Shown here: positions 38,704 through 52,843 of the stretch, piece by piece
How the letters are laid out: each line of letters begins with the position of its first letter
How positions within the stretch are numbered: the stretch's first letter is position 1
From: Rhizobiales bacterium TMED168
GTDB taxonomy: Bacteria > Pseudomonadota > Alphaproteobacteria > MED-G09
DNA length: 64,000 bases
Direction: 5' to 3'
NCBI GenBank assembly: GCA_002170885.2
Contig: NHHR02000013.1
Coordinates: 15,074-79,073, forward strand
The notes under the pieces: model-generated
Told to the model about the DNA's origin: nothing
The model's database searches: none
Seen by the model: only the letters and a program-made list of their open reading frames with translations
Made by a program: the position numbers and the translations under genes

Positions 38704-39540
38704 TTAATTACTTTTAGTAAGTGCTAGTTTCTCATTTTTTTCCAGCATTGCTTGTTGTTGAATTTCTCCAAATGTAAGTTGTTCACTTAACCATTCTTGA
38801 TAATCGCTAGCCTCATCAACTAGAACCTCACCTCGCATAGCATGGTGACCAACGCCACAGAGTTCAGCACATAGAATTTCATAATCACCAATAACAGTAG
38901 GTCTTATCCAATAGAAGGTAACCATTCCTGGCACTAAGTCCATCTTGGCTCTAAATTGAGGAACATAAAAATTATGAAGCACGTCTATAGATCTCAATAA
39001 AAATTTGACCGGTTTATCGTGTAAAAGATGAAGTGCATCACCTTCAATTAAAATATCATCTCTACCATTGGGATCATTTTCATTCATCCCAAAGGGGTTA
39101 TCAGCATTTATATTCCTTGCATCGGTTGTTCCTAGGATTCCATCTTCGCCAGGAAGTCGAAAATTCCAGTACCATTGTTGTCCCATCGCTTCTATGGGCA
39201 TTGCATCTTCTGGGGGTGATACATACTCATCCCAAACTATAAGACCAGGTGCAAGCAGTCCTGCAACACCAATAGTAGTTAAGACAGTTAAAATAACTTC
39301 AGCTTTTTTACTTTCAGGCTCATATTCTGCCCTTCTGTTTTTCTTACTTCCATATTTTATGACGCAATAAGTCATAAAAGTAAGAATTAGCACATAAACT
39401 GCACCAGTCATCCAAAAAGTTAACTCAATTGTACTGTCAATGTTACTCCAATTAGAAGCAATTGGAGTTGAATACCATGGAGTAAAAATGTGAAAAAGAA
39501 CCGACCCAACGATTAAAATTAATAGAATAATAGGTACCAT
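38704..39540 (-). CDS. ctaC: cytochrome c oxidase subunit II
   Basis: A 278-residue subunit with two N-terminal helices (about 4-20 and 40-62, then 85-108) and a periplasmic cupredoxin domain. The binuclear CuA ligands are complete: His in DVLHNFYVPQF and the CAELCGVGHHAM loop with both Cys, Glu, His and Met. CuA shows the enzyme accepts electrons from cytochrome c, not quinol. There is no fused cytochrome c domain. GAGGA precedes ATG. It is the first gene of the oxidase operon, divergent from ctaB. Confidence 0.96.
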   Translation of the reverse strand: MVPIILLILIVGSVLFHIFTPWYSTPIASNWSNIDSTIELTFWMTGAVYVLILTFMTYCVIKYGSKKNRRAEYEPESKKAEVILTVLTTIGVAGLLAPGLIVWDEYVSPPEDAMPIEAMGQQWYWNFRLPGEDGILGTTDARNINADNPFGMNENDPNGRDDILIEGDALHLLHDKPVKFLLRSIDVLHNFYVPQFRAKMDLVPGMVTFYWIRPTVIGDYEILCAELCGVGHHAMRGEVLVDEASDYQEWLSEQLTFGEIQQQAMLEKNEKLALTKSN

Positions 39541-39726
39541 TTATAATCCTCATTTAAAGCTAATTTTTAACGCAGTTAGCTTTTCAAAATATTACTAATA
39601 TAATATGGACACAAATTACTATTTGTCTATCTAAAGTCAAGATACACAGTGTCGCAATATTATGCTTTTAAAAGATATTTCTTTAGGGCATCTTATACTT
39701 TAATTTGGTATAAAAAATTTATTATA

Positions 39727-40587
39727 ATGAAAAATTTAAAACTAATAGCAGATCTTTTTAAAGTGAGAATAAGCCTGACAATTATGTTATGCGCTATTTC
39801 TGGGGCTTTTATTGTTCCAAATAATAATTTGACTATGCTAGATATTTTTCTGATATCAATATCAACATTCTTAGCCTCAGCAGGGGTGAGTGCATTTAAT
39901 CAATACTTTGAAAGAGATTTGGATGCATTAATGCCTAGAACCTCTAAGCGACCTTTTGTCACAGGAGAATTAAAACCAACTATCCTTTGGCCATCATTGT
40001 TTTTAATAATTTCATTATTTGGTCTATCGATCTCTTTTATTTTCCTAAATCCATTCTCTTGCTTTTATAATTTTCTTGGAGCATTAGTTTATGGATTATT
40101 TTACACTGTTTGGCTCAAAAGAAAAAGTATTTGGAATATAGTTATAGGTGGGCTAGCAGGAAGCTTCGCAACCCTCGCTGGTTCAGCTGCAGTTGATCCT
40201 ATATTGGCACCAGAAGCAATAATTCTCTCAGTTATTTTGTTTTTATGGACGCCACCTCATTTTTGGAGCTTAGCTATAGCAATTGGAGATGATTATAGAA
40301 AAGCAAATATACCAATGCTGCCAAATTTTTTAAGTAATTCACTAACATCCTACATTATTCTTTTTCATACGATAATTCTTGTATGTGTCATGTCACTTTT
40401 GATATTTTATAATGCAAGTATATTTTACGTAACAGCAGTACTTCTAGGTGGAGGTTATTTCATCTGGACAAGTATTATACTAGCTGTAAAAAAATCAAAA
40501 GCTGCAGCAATGTCAAACTTCTTTGGTTCTTTTGTCCAACTAGGTTTATTACTTTTATTAATAATCATAGATGGAATAATTATTTAA
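39727..40587 (+). CDS. ctaB: protoheme IX farnesyltransferase (heme O synthase)
   Basis: A membrane prenyltransferase (about 286 residues from the chosen start) that makes heme O, the precursor of heme A for the oxidase next door. The two Asp-rich motifs are NQYFERDLDALMPRT and the GDDYRKANIPML block; eight to nine helices surround them. I prefer ATG 39727, since family members usually start shortly before LKVRISLT; an upstream GTG at 39649 would add 26 residues that look random. It is divergent from the oxidase operon. Confidence 0.95.
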   Translation: MKNLKLIADLFKVRISLTIMLCAISGAFIVPNNNLTMLDIFLISISTFLASAGVSAFNQYFERDLDALMPRTSKRPFVTGELKPTILWPSLFLIISLFGLSISFIFLNPFSCFYNFLGALVYGLFYTVWLKRKSIWNIVIGGLAGSFATLAGSAAVDPILAPEAIILSVILFLWTPPHFWSLAIAIGDDYRKANIPMLPNFLSNSLTSYIILFHTIILVCVMSLLIFYNASIFYVTAVLLGGGYFIWTSIILAVKKSKAAAMSNFFGSFVQLGLLLLLIIIDGIII

Positions 40588-40589
40588 GC

Positions 40590-41192
40590 TTAATTTTTGT
40601 AAGCACCATATTCAATAAGAATGTCTTGAATCTTTTTATAATGTTTTATTTTTGCCCATTGAAGAGCGGTTCTTCCTGTAAGATCAGTATCGTCTGGGTA
40701 TGCACCACCTTCAAGCAAAGCATTCACAGCTTCAAAATTCCCAAACCGTGAAGCTATAATAAGAGGTGTCTCTTTATTGGGGCCAGATCTATCTGGGTTT
40801 GCGCCAGACTTAATCAGTTCTGAAACTAAATTATAATTATTCTTTCGTGAAGCTATTGATAAGGCTGTCCTTTTATCATCATCTCTTTGATTAACCCTTG
40901 CTCCTTTTTCTAATAGAAATTTAACCATGTCTGAACGACCTCTATCAACTGCAAGTAACAATGCCGGAACTTCGTCAAAATCAAGCTCACTAGGTGATCC
41001 ACCAACTTGAATTGAATATAACAAATCTGACATTGTCCCAGATTTTACTGCTGTTACGACTAAACCCTCCTTGAAAGGGCTTTTGCTTGTTGATTGGGCT
41101 ATACAATCAAAAGAAAAAAGAAAAAGAAAAAAGAAAAGAAGAAGATGTTGTTTTCTTAAAAAAATTAAAAATTTTGTAAAAATACCGACCAT
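40590..41192 (-). CDS. ankyrin-repeat protein with signal or anchor segment
   Basis: A 200-residue protein. After a hydrophobic Phe/Leu-rich segment (about 17-32, ending CIAQS, probably a signal peptide) come about four ankyrin repeats from 68 to 196: VPALLLAVDRGR, KRTALSIASRKNNY, ETPLIIASRFGN and GRTALQWAKIKHY. Ankyrin repeats bind proteins; the partner is unknown. It is convergent with ctaB (2 bp between stops) and divergent from SCO, within the oxidase region. Bacterial secreted ankyrin proteins are sometimes linked to peroxide defence beside catalase; none is here. Confidence 0.85.
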   Translation of the reverse strand: MVGIFTKFLIFLRKQHLLLFFFLFLFSFDCIAQSTSKSPFKEGLVVTAVKSGTMSDLLYSIQVGGSPSELDFDEVPALLLAVDRGRSDMVKFLLEKGARVNQRDDDKRTALSIASRKNNYNLVSELIKSGANPDRSGPNKETPLIIASRFGNFEAVNALLEGGAYPDDTDLTGRTALQWAKIKHYKKIQDILIEYGAYKN

Positions 41193-41250
41193 TAGTAAAA
41201 ACTATAAAACAATTATAGCAATAGATAAATAATTAATATAAAAGCAATCA

Positions 41251-45481
<4,231 letters not shown>

Positions 45482-45500
45482 TTAAAAAAATCCATCAAAC

Positions 45501-46604
45501 TTAAACTCTCATCGGCATAAGCACGTAAGTTGCTTGAGCGTCATCTGAATCAGTTATTAGTGCTGGAGATCCAGACCCCTCTAAAGAAAATAATATATTT
45601 GGGCCATCAATTTGACTCGATATATCCAATAAATATCTTGCATTAAAACCAATCTCTAATTCCTCATAATTATACTCAACTGGATTTTTTTCAATTGCTT
45701 TACCTGCATCAGGATTAATTACAGTGAGAGTTAGAGCGCCATCTTTTAACAAAAATTTAACAGCTTTTGATTTATCAGACGATATTGTTGCTACTCTATC
45801 TATTGAAGAAGCAAAAACTTTAGTATCGATTAATAACTCTTTATCATTATTTTTAGGAATAACTCTTTCATAATCTGGGAAGGTTCCATCAATTAATTTA
45901 GATGTTAACTGAACATCATTAAAATTAAATTGTATTTTTGTATCAGAAACTTTTATTTCTAGTTCATCAGAAGAATCCTCTATAAGCTTTCTGACTTCTC
46001 CAATAGTTTTCCTAGGTATAATAATACTTGGCATATCTTCGGCACCTAGAGGTAAATCTGATTTAATACATGCTAACCTGTGACCATCTGTAGCCACTGA
46101 TCTAAGCTCATTATCTACAGAATGAAGAAAAATTCCATTTAAGTAATACCTAGTTTCCTCTGTTGAGATCGCAAATCTAGTTTTATCTATCAGCCTTGCT
46201 AAATCACTAGTATCTATAGTAAACCCACAAGGCATTTCTCCGGACGACATTTCCGGAAAATCTTCATCTGGCAAGGATGGTAAATCAAAATTAGACTGTC
46301 CAGACCTTATCTCCATTTGATCATTATTGTTTAGCTCCATATCTATAAGAGAGCCCTCAGGAATTTTTCTAACAATATCATAAAGGGTGTGAGCAGAAAC
46401 AGTTGTTGATCCTGGCTTTAAAACATTGGCATTGATGGCTTCAATAATTTCTAAATCTAAATCTGTCGCAATTAACGAAATATTCTTTTCATTAGCATCA
46501 ATTTTTACATTTGACAAAATTGGTATGGTATTTCTTCTTTCAACAACACTTTGAACGTGATTGAGCGCTTTTAGAAGTATACCCCTGTCAATTGATATCT
46601 TCAT
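45501..46604 (-). CDS. dnaN: DNA polymerase III sliding clamp beta
   Basis: A 367-residue clamp with three repeated domains; visible are the N-terminal MKISIDRGILLKALNHVQSVVE, the NTIPILSNVKI strand, ATDGHRLA in the middle and the C-terminal peptide YVLMPMRV. I start at the ATG at 46604, because GGAG lies six bases upstream; the longer frame begins four codons earlier inside that site. It forms part of the dnaA-dnaN-recF-gyrB group, with a 105-bp gap from dnaA. Confidence 0.97.
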   Translation of the reverse strand: MKISIDRGILLKALNHVQSVVERRNTIPILSNVKIDANEKNISLIATDLDLEIIEAINANVLKPGSTTVSAHTLYDIVRKIPEGSLIDMELNNNDQMEIRSGQSNFDLPSLPDEDFPEMSSGEMPCGFTIDTSDLARLIDKTRFAISTEETRYYLNGIFLHSVDNELRSVATDGHRLACIKSDLPLGAEDMPSIIIPRKTIGEVRKLIEDSSDELEIKVSDTKIQFNFNDVQLTSKLIDGTFPDYERVIPKNNDKELLIDTKVFASSIDRVATISSDKSKAVKFLLKDGALTLTVINPDAGKAIEKNPVEYNYEELEIGFNARYLLDISSQIDGPNILFSLEGSGSPALITDSDDAQATYVLMPMRV

Positions 46605-46709
46605 AGAAAACTCCAAATAACATAAATAATATAGAGTAAAAAATTACATTATTAAATAAACGAATCATTGCTATATTATAGCAGAATTTTAATAAAAATC
46701 ACGGATGAA

Positions 46710-48128
46710 TTAACCTTCTAACGATCTTGACAGAAGGTCAACTTCTTCCTGAATAGTTGTATCAGTTCCTTGAAGACTCTCAATTCTTTTTACAGCATGA
46801 ATTACAGTGGTATGATCACGCCCTCCAAACTTTCTACCTATTTCTGGAAGGGATCTAGTTGTTAAAACTTTTGATAAATACATTGCAACTTGTCTAGGCC
46901 TAGCAATTGTTCGTGATCTTCTGGCAGATAATAAATCTGATAACCTTAAGTTATAATAATCGGCAACTTTTCTTTGAATATCGTCAATTGTAATTCTTCT
47001 CTGAGACGCTCTAATTAGATCTTTAAGAACCTCTTGAGCCATTTCAGTTGTCAGTGGTCGTCCAACAAAAGATGAGTATGCTATTACTCTATTTAATGCT
47101 CCCTCTAAAACTCTGATATTGGAGTCAATTCTTTGTGCTAAGAATTCTAAAATATTATCTCTAAGGATAATTTCAGGATTATCCTCAATATGTTTTTTAG
47201 CTTTTGTTTGAAGAACACCAAGCCTAAGTTCATAATCAGATGCATGAATATCTGTTACAAGTCCCCAACCTAACCTAGATCTTATTCTTTCTTCTATACC
47301 ATCAAGATCGACAGGCGATCTATCAGCTGAAATAACTACCTGATGATTATGATCAATTAAAGTATTAAATGTATGAAAAAATTCTTCTTGAGTAGAGTCT
47401 TTTCCAGCAATAAATTGAATATCATCAACCATTAGAACATCTACAGATCTGAATTGCTGTTTAAAAGACATTGTATCTTTAAACCTTAAGGCCTTAATAA
47501 ATTGATACATAAATTTTTCAGCAGATAAATAAAGGACTTTTCTCTCGGGCCAATTTTTTTTAATTTCAAGGGCCATAGCATGCATTAAGTGAGTTTTACC
47601 TAAACCAACTCCACCATACAAAAAAAGAGGATTAAAAGAAACCTTCTTAGCTTCTGTAATTCTTTTTGCAGCTGCATATGCTAATTCGTTAGATCCTCCT
47701 ACTACAAAATTCTCAAATGATAAATTAGGATCGAGAGGAGCTCCCAACATGCTATTGTGATCACCATTTTCCTTATCAACAAGATTAGCGGGAATAATTG
47801 ATTTCTTTGAAATAATAGATTTTTTTACTGAATTATTGTCTCTTTCATTATCCTCTTTAAATTTTTGCAATTCAAATATGATAGAAGAAACTGGAACCAA
47901 ATCATTCTTCAAAATACTCAAAATTCTATCCGAATAATGAGTTTGTATCCAATCTTTCATGAATTTAGTTGGAACATAAAGAATTAACTTCTTATCGATT
48001 ATTTCCCCAAACTCAATATGTTTAAACCAGCTTTTAAATGTTGCTTCACCTAGCTCTGCTCTTAAGACCGATAATGCTCTGCTCCAGGAACTTTTCATAT
48101 CAACATCATTAGAAATTTTTTCGTTCAC
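46710..48128 (-). CDS. dnaA: chromosomal replication initiator DnaA
   Basis: A 472-residue initiator. The N-terminal domain I (SSWSRALSVLRAELGEATFKSW) is followed by a linker, the AAA+ ATPase with Walker A LYGGVGLGKTHLMHA and Walker B VLMVDDIQFIAG, and the DNA-binding domain with GGRDHTTVIHAV. I choose the GTG at 48128, since GAGGG lies eight bases upstream; a TTG five codons earlier or an ATG ten codons later are alternatives. No cluster of DnaA boxes is visible next to it. Confidence 0.97.
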   Translation of the reverse strand: MNEKISNDVDMKSSWSRALSVLRAELGEATFKSWFKHIEFGEIIDKKLILYVPTKFMKDWIQTHYSDRILSILKNDLVPVSSIIFELQKFKEDNERDNNSVKKSIISKKSIIPANLVDKENGDHNSMLGAPLDPNLSFENFVVGGSNELAYAAAKRITEAKKVSFNPLFLYGGVGLGKTHLMHAMALEIKKNWPERKVLYLSAEKFMYQFIKALRFKDTMSFKQQFRSVDVLMVDDIQFIAGKDSTQEEFFHTFNTLIDHNHQVVISADRSPVDLDGIEERIRSRLGWGLVTDIHASDYELRLGVLQTKAKKHIEDNPEIILRDNILEFLAQRIDSNIRVLEGALNRVIAYSSFVGRPLTTEMAQEVLKDLIRASQRRITIDDIQRKVADYYNLRLSDLLSARRSRTIARPRQVAMYLSKVLTTRSLPEIGRKFGGRDHTTVIHAVKRIESLQGTDTTIQEEVDLLSRSLEG

Positions 48129-48308
48129 TTGGAATACCCTCAAAAAATTTTATTTAGCAACTTAACTTAATAAGAAACTATTATCGTGAGCATGAAAATA
48201 ATATTTAACAAGCTCTGCATTAAGACAAATTCTATAAAATAAGAAAATCCTCAACAATTACGTTAGAGGTGAATCATTAATGATGCAATAGGGTAATTTA
48301 TGAATCTT

Positions 48309-48330
48309 GAAAAAAAATTCATTTTTTTTC
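48309..48330. terminator. A/T-only hairpin between rpsT and dnaA
   Basis: A perfect 9-bp inverted repeat made of G-A8 and T8-C around TTCA, 24 bp past the rpsT stop on the minus strand, next to a smaller CTTAC-AAA-GTAAG hairpin (48330-48342). On the rpsT strand it ends in eight Us, so it may act as a weak terminator. The AT-only stem makes this uncertain. Confidence 0.35.
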
Positions 48331-48353
48331 TTACAAAGTAAGTTTTTTATTAA

Positions 48354-48617
48354 TTAAGAAATATTTTTTACTTTTTTAGCAAGACGAGAAACCTTTCTCG
48401 CAGCAGTATTTTTATGAAGGATACCTTTTTGAGCAACTTTCATTATTTTTGGTTGTGCTTTTTTTAGAGCAGTATTAGCTTCTTCGGCATTTCCTGAAGA
48501 TATAGCTTCCTCAACTTTCTTGATTAAACCTCTCATATTGGTTATGTGGGATTTATTCCTTGCAGTTCTAGTTGTAATTTTTCTTACCATCTTTTTTGAT
48601 GATGAAAGATTAGCCAT
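48354..48617 (-). CDS. rpsT: 30S ribosomal protein S20
   Basis: An 87-residue, Lys/Arg-rich helical protein. The block [21 protein letters not shown] and the central [22 protein letters not shown] are S20 signatures. It binds 16S rRNA early in assembly of the small subunit. The place beside dnaA is typical for alphaproteobacteria. Confidence 0.97.
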   Translation of the reverse strand: MANLSSSKKMVRKITTRTARNKSHITNMRGLIKKVEEAISSGNAEEANTALKKAQPKIMKVAQKGILHKNTAARKVSRLAKKVKNIS

Positions 48618-48699
48618 TTAATGTTACCTCATAAAAATAGTAGAAATGGGGTTATATTTGTATAGGACTTGTTCGTCAAGGTTTAGAATAAATTTTAAA

Positions 48700-49476
48700 T
48701 TATTTATCCTGAAAATCAGCTTTTCTCTTATCTATAAAAGCTGACATACCTTCTTTTTTATCCTCGGTCGCAAACATAGAATGAAAAAGCCTTCTTTCAA
48801 ATCTAATACCTTCTGATAAAGTAGTTTCATAAGAACGATTAACCATTTCTTTAGTCATCATTGTGGCTATCATCGATTTCTCTGAAATAGATTTTGCTAC
48901 TTCCATAACATCATTTAAAAAACTTTCTGGAGGAAATACTCTACTAACTAGACCACTTCTTTCTGCTTCTTGAGCATCCATCATTCTGCCTGTAAGACAC
49001 ATATCCATTGATTTGGATTTACCAATAAATCTTGTGAGTCTTTGACTTCCTCCTGCCCCAGGGCTTACACCCAAATTAATTTCGGGTTGACCAAATTTTG
49101 CACTTTCAGATGCTAGAATAAAATCACACATCATAGCTAGCTCACAACCACCTCCAAGGGCATAACCGGAGACAGCAGCAATAATTGGTTTCCTACAACT
49201 TGCAACCCTTTCCCAATTTCTTGTAATAAAGTCTTCCTTATATACATCCATATATGTCTTGGGTTGCATTTGTTTTATATCTGCACCCGCAGCGAATGCT
49301 TTTTCGGAACCAGTTAAAATCATGCAACGAAGAGAATCATCCTTTTCATAATTATCAACCTCTATTAATAATTCATCCATAAGTGAGTCATTAAGAGCAT
49401 TTAAGGCGTCTGGTCTATTTAAAGATACGGTAATAATACCGTCAATTTTTTCAACAATTATATTTTCATAAGACAT
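48700..49476 (-). CDS. enoyl-CoA hydratase
   Basis: A 258-residue crotonase-fold enzyme of fatty-acid beta-oxidation. The oxyanion-hole segments AFAAGADIKQM and SGYALGGGCELAMMCD are present, with both catalytic Glu positions (the second in FGQPEINLGVSPGAGG, the first in GGGCELA), which matches true short-chain enoyl-CoA hydratases (ECHS1/FadB-like). It sits between rpsT and mutM, a location kept across alphaproteobacteria. Confidence 0.93.
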   Translation of the reverse strand: MSYENIIVEKIDGIITVSLNRPDALNALNDSLMDELLIEVDNYEKDDSLRCMILTGSEKAFAAGADIKQMQPKTYMDVYKEDFITRNWERVASCRKPIIAAVSGYALGGGCELAMMCDFILASESAKFGQPEINLGVSPGAGGSQRLTRFIGKSKSMDMCLTGRMMDAQEAERSGLVSRVFPPESFLNDVMEVAKSISEKSMIATMMTKEMVNRSYETTLSEGIRFERRLFHSMFATEDKKEGMSAFIDKRKADFQDK

Positions 49477-49557
49477 ATGAACTCCTAAATATTTAAGAAA
49501 CTATAAACATATAGTCTATGTAGCTATAAAAATTCAATAAAATTCTATTTACTTAAA

Positions 49558-50409
49558 TTATTTTTGACATTTTGGACAAAAAAAAGTTGATCTACCTGAC
49601 TGATTGTATCTTCTAACTATGCCTTCGCAATCTGTTAAAGAACACTCTTCTTTTTCTCTACCATAAACATTAAATGAAGACTGGAAATATCCCATTTTAC
49701 CGCTAATATTGGAAAAATCTTTAAGAGTAGAACCACCAACATTAATAGCTTCTTTTATTACCTGATTGATTTTACTAACCAGAGTAATAAGTGGCTTTTT
49801 GGGTTTACCGCCTACCCCAACAAATTTCGAACAATTACTTTTAGGGTTAATTCGAGCCCTGAAAAGTGCTTCACAAACATATATATTACCCAGTCCAGAA
49901 ATAATATTCTGATCAAGCAGCGCATTTTTTATTGCTTTTTCTTTATTTAATAATTTCTTTGCTAAATTATCAGCGTTGAAACTATTACTTAATGGCTCAG
50001 GGCCTAAAAAAGATAGAAATTTATGCTCATCAGGATCTTCATTAGTAAGATCAATATACCCAAATCTTCTAGGATCATTATAAACAATTTTATAGTGATC
50101 CAAGTCAATAATAAGATGATCATGTTTTATGGGTTTATAATCTTTTGATTTATTTAAGTTTACAACCCTGTAGCTACCAGACATTCCAAGGTGAGATATA
50201 ATTGTATAATTATTGCTTAATTTAATAAGAATATATTTAGCACGTCTTCTAATAGATATTATCTTACTGTTAATAATTTTAGAAATAAAATTCTTTGGCC
50301 ACGGAAATCGCAAACTAAAATTTGAAATATATACCTTATTTATATTCTCATTAATTATAAATTCCTCTAAACCTCTTTTTACTGTCTCTACCTCTGGTAA
50401 TTCTGGCAT
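49558..50409 (-). CDS. mutM: formamidopyrimidine-DNA glycosylase
   Basis: A 283-residue repair glycosylase/AP lyase for 8-oxoguanine. The N-terminus MPELPEVETVKRGLE supplies the catalytic Pro2 and Glu3, the helix-two-turn-helix block is QNIISGLGNIYVCEALF, and a C-terminal zinc finger has Cys in EECSLTDC and FCPKCQ with RSTFF between. All catalytic parts are complete. Divergent from ubiE by 71 bp. Confidence 0.97.
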   Translation of the reverse strand: MPELPEVETVKRGLEEFIINENINKVYISNFSLRFPWPKNFISKIINSKIISIRRRAKYILIKLSNNYTIISHLGMSGSYRVVNLNKSKDYKPIKHDHLIIDLDHYKIVYNDPRRFGYIDLTNEDPDEHKFLSFLGPEPLSNSFNADNLAKKLLNKEKAIKNALLDQNIISGLGNIYVCEALFRARINPKSNCSKFVGVGGKPKKPLITLVSKINQVIKEAINVGGSTLKDFSNISGKMGYFQSSFNVYGREKEECSLTDCEGIVRRYNQSGRSTFFCPKCQK

Positions 50410-50480
50410 ATTAATTTTAACTCCGAGATGGTAAAATTGAAAACTTAGGTTTATGTTCTCTTAGAAAGGTTAATATTGCA

Positions 50481-51215
50481 ATGGAAGAAAGTAATTTTGG
50501 TTTTAAAAAATATAGTAAAAAAGAGCACTCCTCAAAAGTAAAAGATGTTTTTAATAAAGTGGCAAATAAATATGACCTAATGAATGATATTATGTCTCTT
50601 GGTATGCAAAGGTTATGGAAAAGAGAATTTATTGAATATATAGATCCAAAAAAAAATGAAAATTTAAACTTTGTAGATCTTGCCGGAGGAACGGGAGATA
50701 TAGGAAGAAGGATTTTATTAAAATTTAAAAAAAATATTTCTGTGAATATCATTGATATAAATAAAGAAATGCTAAGTGAAGGACAAAATTCTTCCGATTA
50801 TAATAATCTCAGCTTTATTTGCTCATCAGGCGAGGAAATTTCAATAGATGATAATTATGCTGATGTTGTTACTATTTCGTTTGGAATAAGGAATATGAGT
50901 GATAGGGATAAATGCTTAGAAGAGTGTTATAGAATACTCAAACCTGGTGGAATTTTTGTATGCATGGAATTCTCTTTACCTAAAGATATAGTTTTAAGAA
51001 ATTTTTATGATGCTTGGTCATATGGTGTGATACCAAAAATTGGTAAGTTAGTAGTTGGAGATGAAAAGCCGTATCAATATTTAGTTGATAGTATTAGAAC
51101 TTTTCCTTCGAATGAAGAATTTAATGAAATGATTGTTAAGGCAGGTTTTAAGAATACTTCCATACGTCAACTAACAGGTAATATAGTTTGTATCTATAGA
51201 GGTGAAAAAATTTAG
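50481..51215 (+). CDS. ubiE: ubiquinone/menaquinone C-methyltransferase UbiE
   Basis: A 244-residue SAM-dependent methyltransferase. Family blocks are VFNKVANKYDLMNDIMSLGMQRLWK, the SAM-binding VDLAGGTGDIG, SFGIRNMSD and the C-terminal GGIVCIYRG-like end (TGNIVCIYRG). It C-methylates the quinone ring. Its stop is directly followed by the ubiB start, the conserved mutM-ubiE-ubiB order. Confidence 0.97.
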   Translation: MEESNFGFKKYSKKEHSSKVKDVFNKVANKYDLMNDIMSLGMQRLWKREFIEYIDPKKNENLNFVDLAGGTGDIGRRILLKFKKNISVNIIDINKEMLSEGQNSSDYNNLSFICSSGEEISIDDNYADVVTISFGIRNMSDRDKCLEECYRILKPGGIFVCMEFSLPKDIVLRNFYDAWSYGVIPKIGKLVVGDEKPYQYLVDSIRTFPSNEEFNEMIVKAGFKNTSIRQLTGNIVCIYRGEKI

Positions 51216-52769
51216 TTGTTTTCTTTTTTTAAAATCATACGTCTTTTAAAAAGTGGTTTTATTCTCTCAAGTCAAGAAGGTCTGCTACCTAATGATATTG
51301 TTAAATCACTTCCTAAAATAATTAGGATACTTCTAAAATTTTTATCAAAGAGAAATAAATATAATTTATCAGAGTCACTTCAAAAACTTGGACCAACTTG
51401 GACAAAAATGGGACAATTTCTTTCAACTAGACCTGACATTATTGGAGAGAAGTTATCCACTCAATTAAGAGAATTACAAGATGATCTTCCTCCTTTTGAA
51501 ATGAAATATGTTGAGGAATATTTAGAAGAATCTTTTGGAAAGAGTTATAAAGAAATATTTAAGAAAATTGATCCTCCGATTGCAGCAGCTTCAATAGCAC
51601 AAGTTCACAAAGCAAGAGTTAATATAGATGGTAAGAATAAAAATATTGCTCTAAAAATTTTAAGACCAAAAATTTTAGAAAAGATAAAAAAAGATCTTGG
51701 GGATTTCTATTTCGCAGCAAAATTCTTGGAAAAAATTTCTAGTGAGGCAAGAAGACTGCGATTAGTTGAAATTGTTAGAACACTTGAGGAAAGTCTTTTT
51801 ATGGAAGTGGACCTCAGGTTAGAGGGTGCGGCTCAATCTGAAATTATTGAAAATACCGAAAATGACGATTTTATTAGAGTTCCAAAAATATACTGGGAAT
51901 TAACATCTAAAAATATTCTTGCTACTGAATGGGTTGATTCATTTTCTTCAAAAGATATTGAAGAGATAAAGAAAGCTAAAATTAGTTTTGAAGATATTGC
52001 AGAAAATATAATGAAAACTTTTTTAGTATTAGCAATAAGAGATGGTTTTTTTCATGCGGATATGCATCAAGGGAATTTATTTATAAATAGAGACTCTTCT
52101 GTAATTCCAGTTGATTTTGGAATTATGGGAAGACTTAATATTGATAGTAGGAGATATCTTCTTGAAATTTTAAGTGGTTTTATAAATAAGAATTATAGAA
52201 AAATTGCCGATATTCACTTTGAGGCAGGTTATGTTCCAAAAAATCAAGATAAAGATAAATTTGCACAGGCACTAAGGTCAATTGGTGAACCGATATTAGG
52301 TCAAAATTCAGATAAAATATCAATGGGTCATCTTCTTTCACAGCTCTTTGAGATTACCAATCAATTTAATATGAAAACTCAGCCTCAACTTTTGTTGCTT
52401 CAAAAAACAATGGTTGTGACAGAAGGAGTAGCAAGAGAGTTTAATCCAAAACTTAATATTTGGAGTCTCTCTGAGCCGGTTTTAAATGACCTCGAAAATA
52501 TTAATTTCTCAACTTTTTCAAAAATATCTTTTAATAAACAAAAAAATATCTCTCCCAAAGAAATTTATTCATCAATAATAAAAGAAATTGAAAAAACAAA
52601 AAATGATTTTAGTAAAATAAATAACGCATTTGGAGAGGGTGGTTTAAAACTTGACGAAAATAGTATCAGTTTGATAAAAAAAAATAAGGATACAAATTTA
52701 TCATCTTTTAAAAAAATAATTATAATTTTAACACTGATAGTTATTTCTATCCTATTGATAAATATATAA
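51216..52769 (+). CDS. ubiB: ubiquinone biosynthesis kinase-like protein UbiB
   Basis: A 517-residue atypical kinase (ADCK/UbiB family). The invariant KxGQ motif is KMGQFLSTRPD near residue 67, followed by the Ala-rich nucleotide loop (AAASIAQVHKA), HADMHQGN as the catalytic segment and VDFGIMGRL as the metal-binding segment. A single C-terminal helix (about 498-516) anchors it in the membrane. The start is a TTG immediately after the ubiE stop. It is thought to help extract or move quinone precursors. Confidence 0.95.
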   Translation: MFSFFKIIRLLKSGFILSSQEGLLPNDIVKSLPKIIRILLKFLSKRNKYNLSESLQKLGPTWTKMGQFLSTRPDIIGEKLSTQLRELQDDLPPFEMKYVEEYLEESFGKSYKEIFKKIDPPIAAASIAQVHKARVNIDGKNKNIALKILRPKILEKIKKDLGDFYFAAKFLEKISSEARRLRLVEIVRTLEESLFMEVDLRLEGAAQSEIIENTENDDFIRVPKIYWELTSKNILATEWVDSFSSKDIEEIKKAKISFEDIAENIMKTFLVLAIRDGFFHADMHQGNLFINRDSSVIPVDFGIMGRLNIDSRRYLLEILSGFINKNYRKIADIHFEAGYVPKNQDKDKFAQALRSIGEPILGQNSDKISMGHLLSQLFEITNQFNMKTQPQLLLLQKTMVVTEGVAREFNPKLNIWSLSEPVLNDLENINFSTFSKISFNKQKNISPKEIYSSIIKEIEKTKNDFSKINNAFGEGGLKLDENSISLIKKNKDTNLSSFKKIIIILTLIVISILLINI

Positions 52770-52843
52770 ATATTATAAATCTACAAAAGTTTAGTATCAT
52801 ATATTTATAGCTTTTATGAACCTTTTAAGTTAAAGAAATAATC

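Noticed and set aside
48129..48353. Replication origin beside dnaA
   Set aside because: No DnaA boxes of the TTATCCACA kind could be found; the palindrome and A/T hairpins are not enough.
50417..50752. 111-residue minus-strand frame over the start of ubiE
   Set aside because: ubiE is a clear complete gene on the other strand; the frame shows no family motif.
51421..51470. TTATCCACT, a near DnaA box at about 51452
   Set aside because: It is single and lies inside the ubiB coding sequence.
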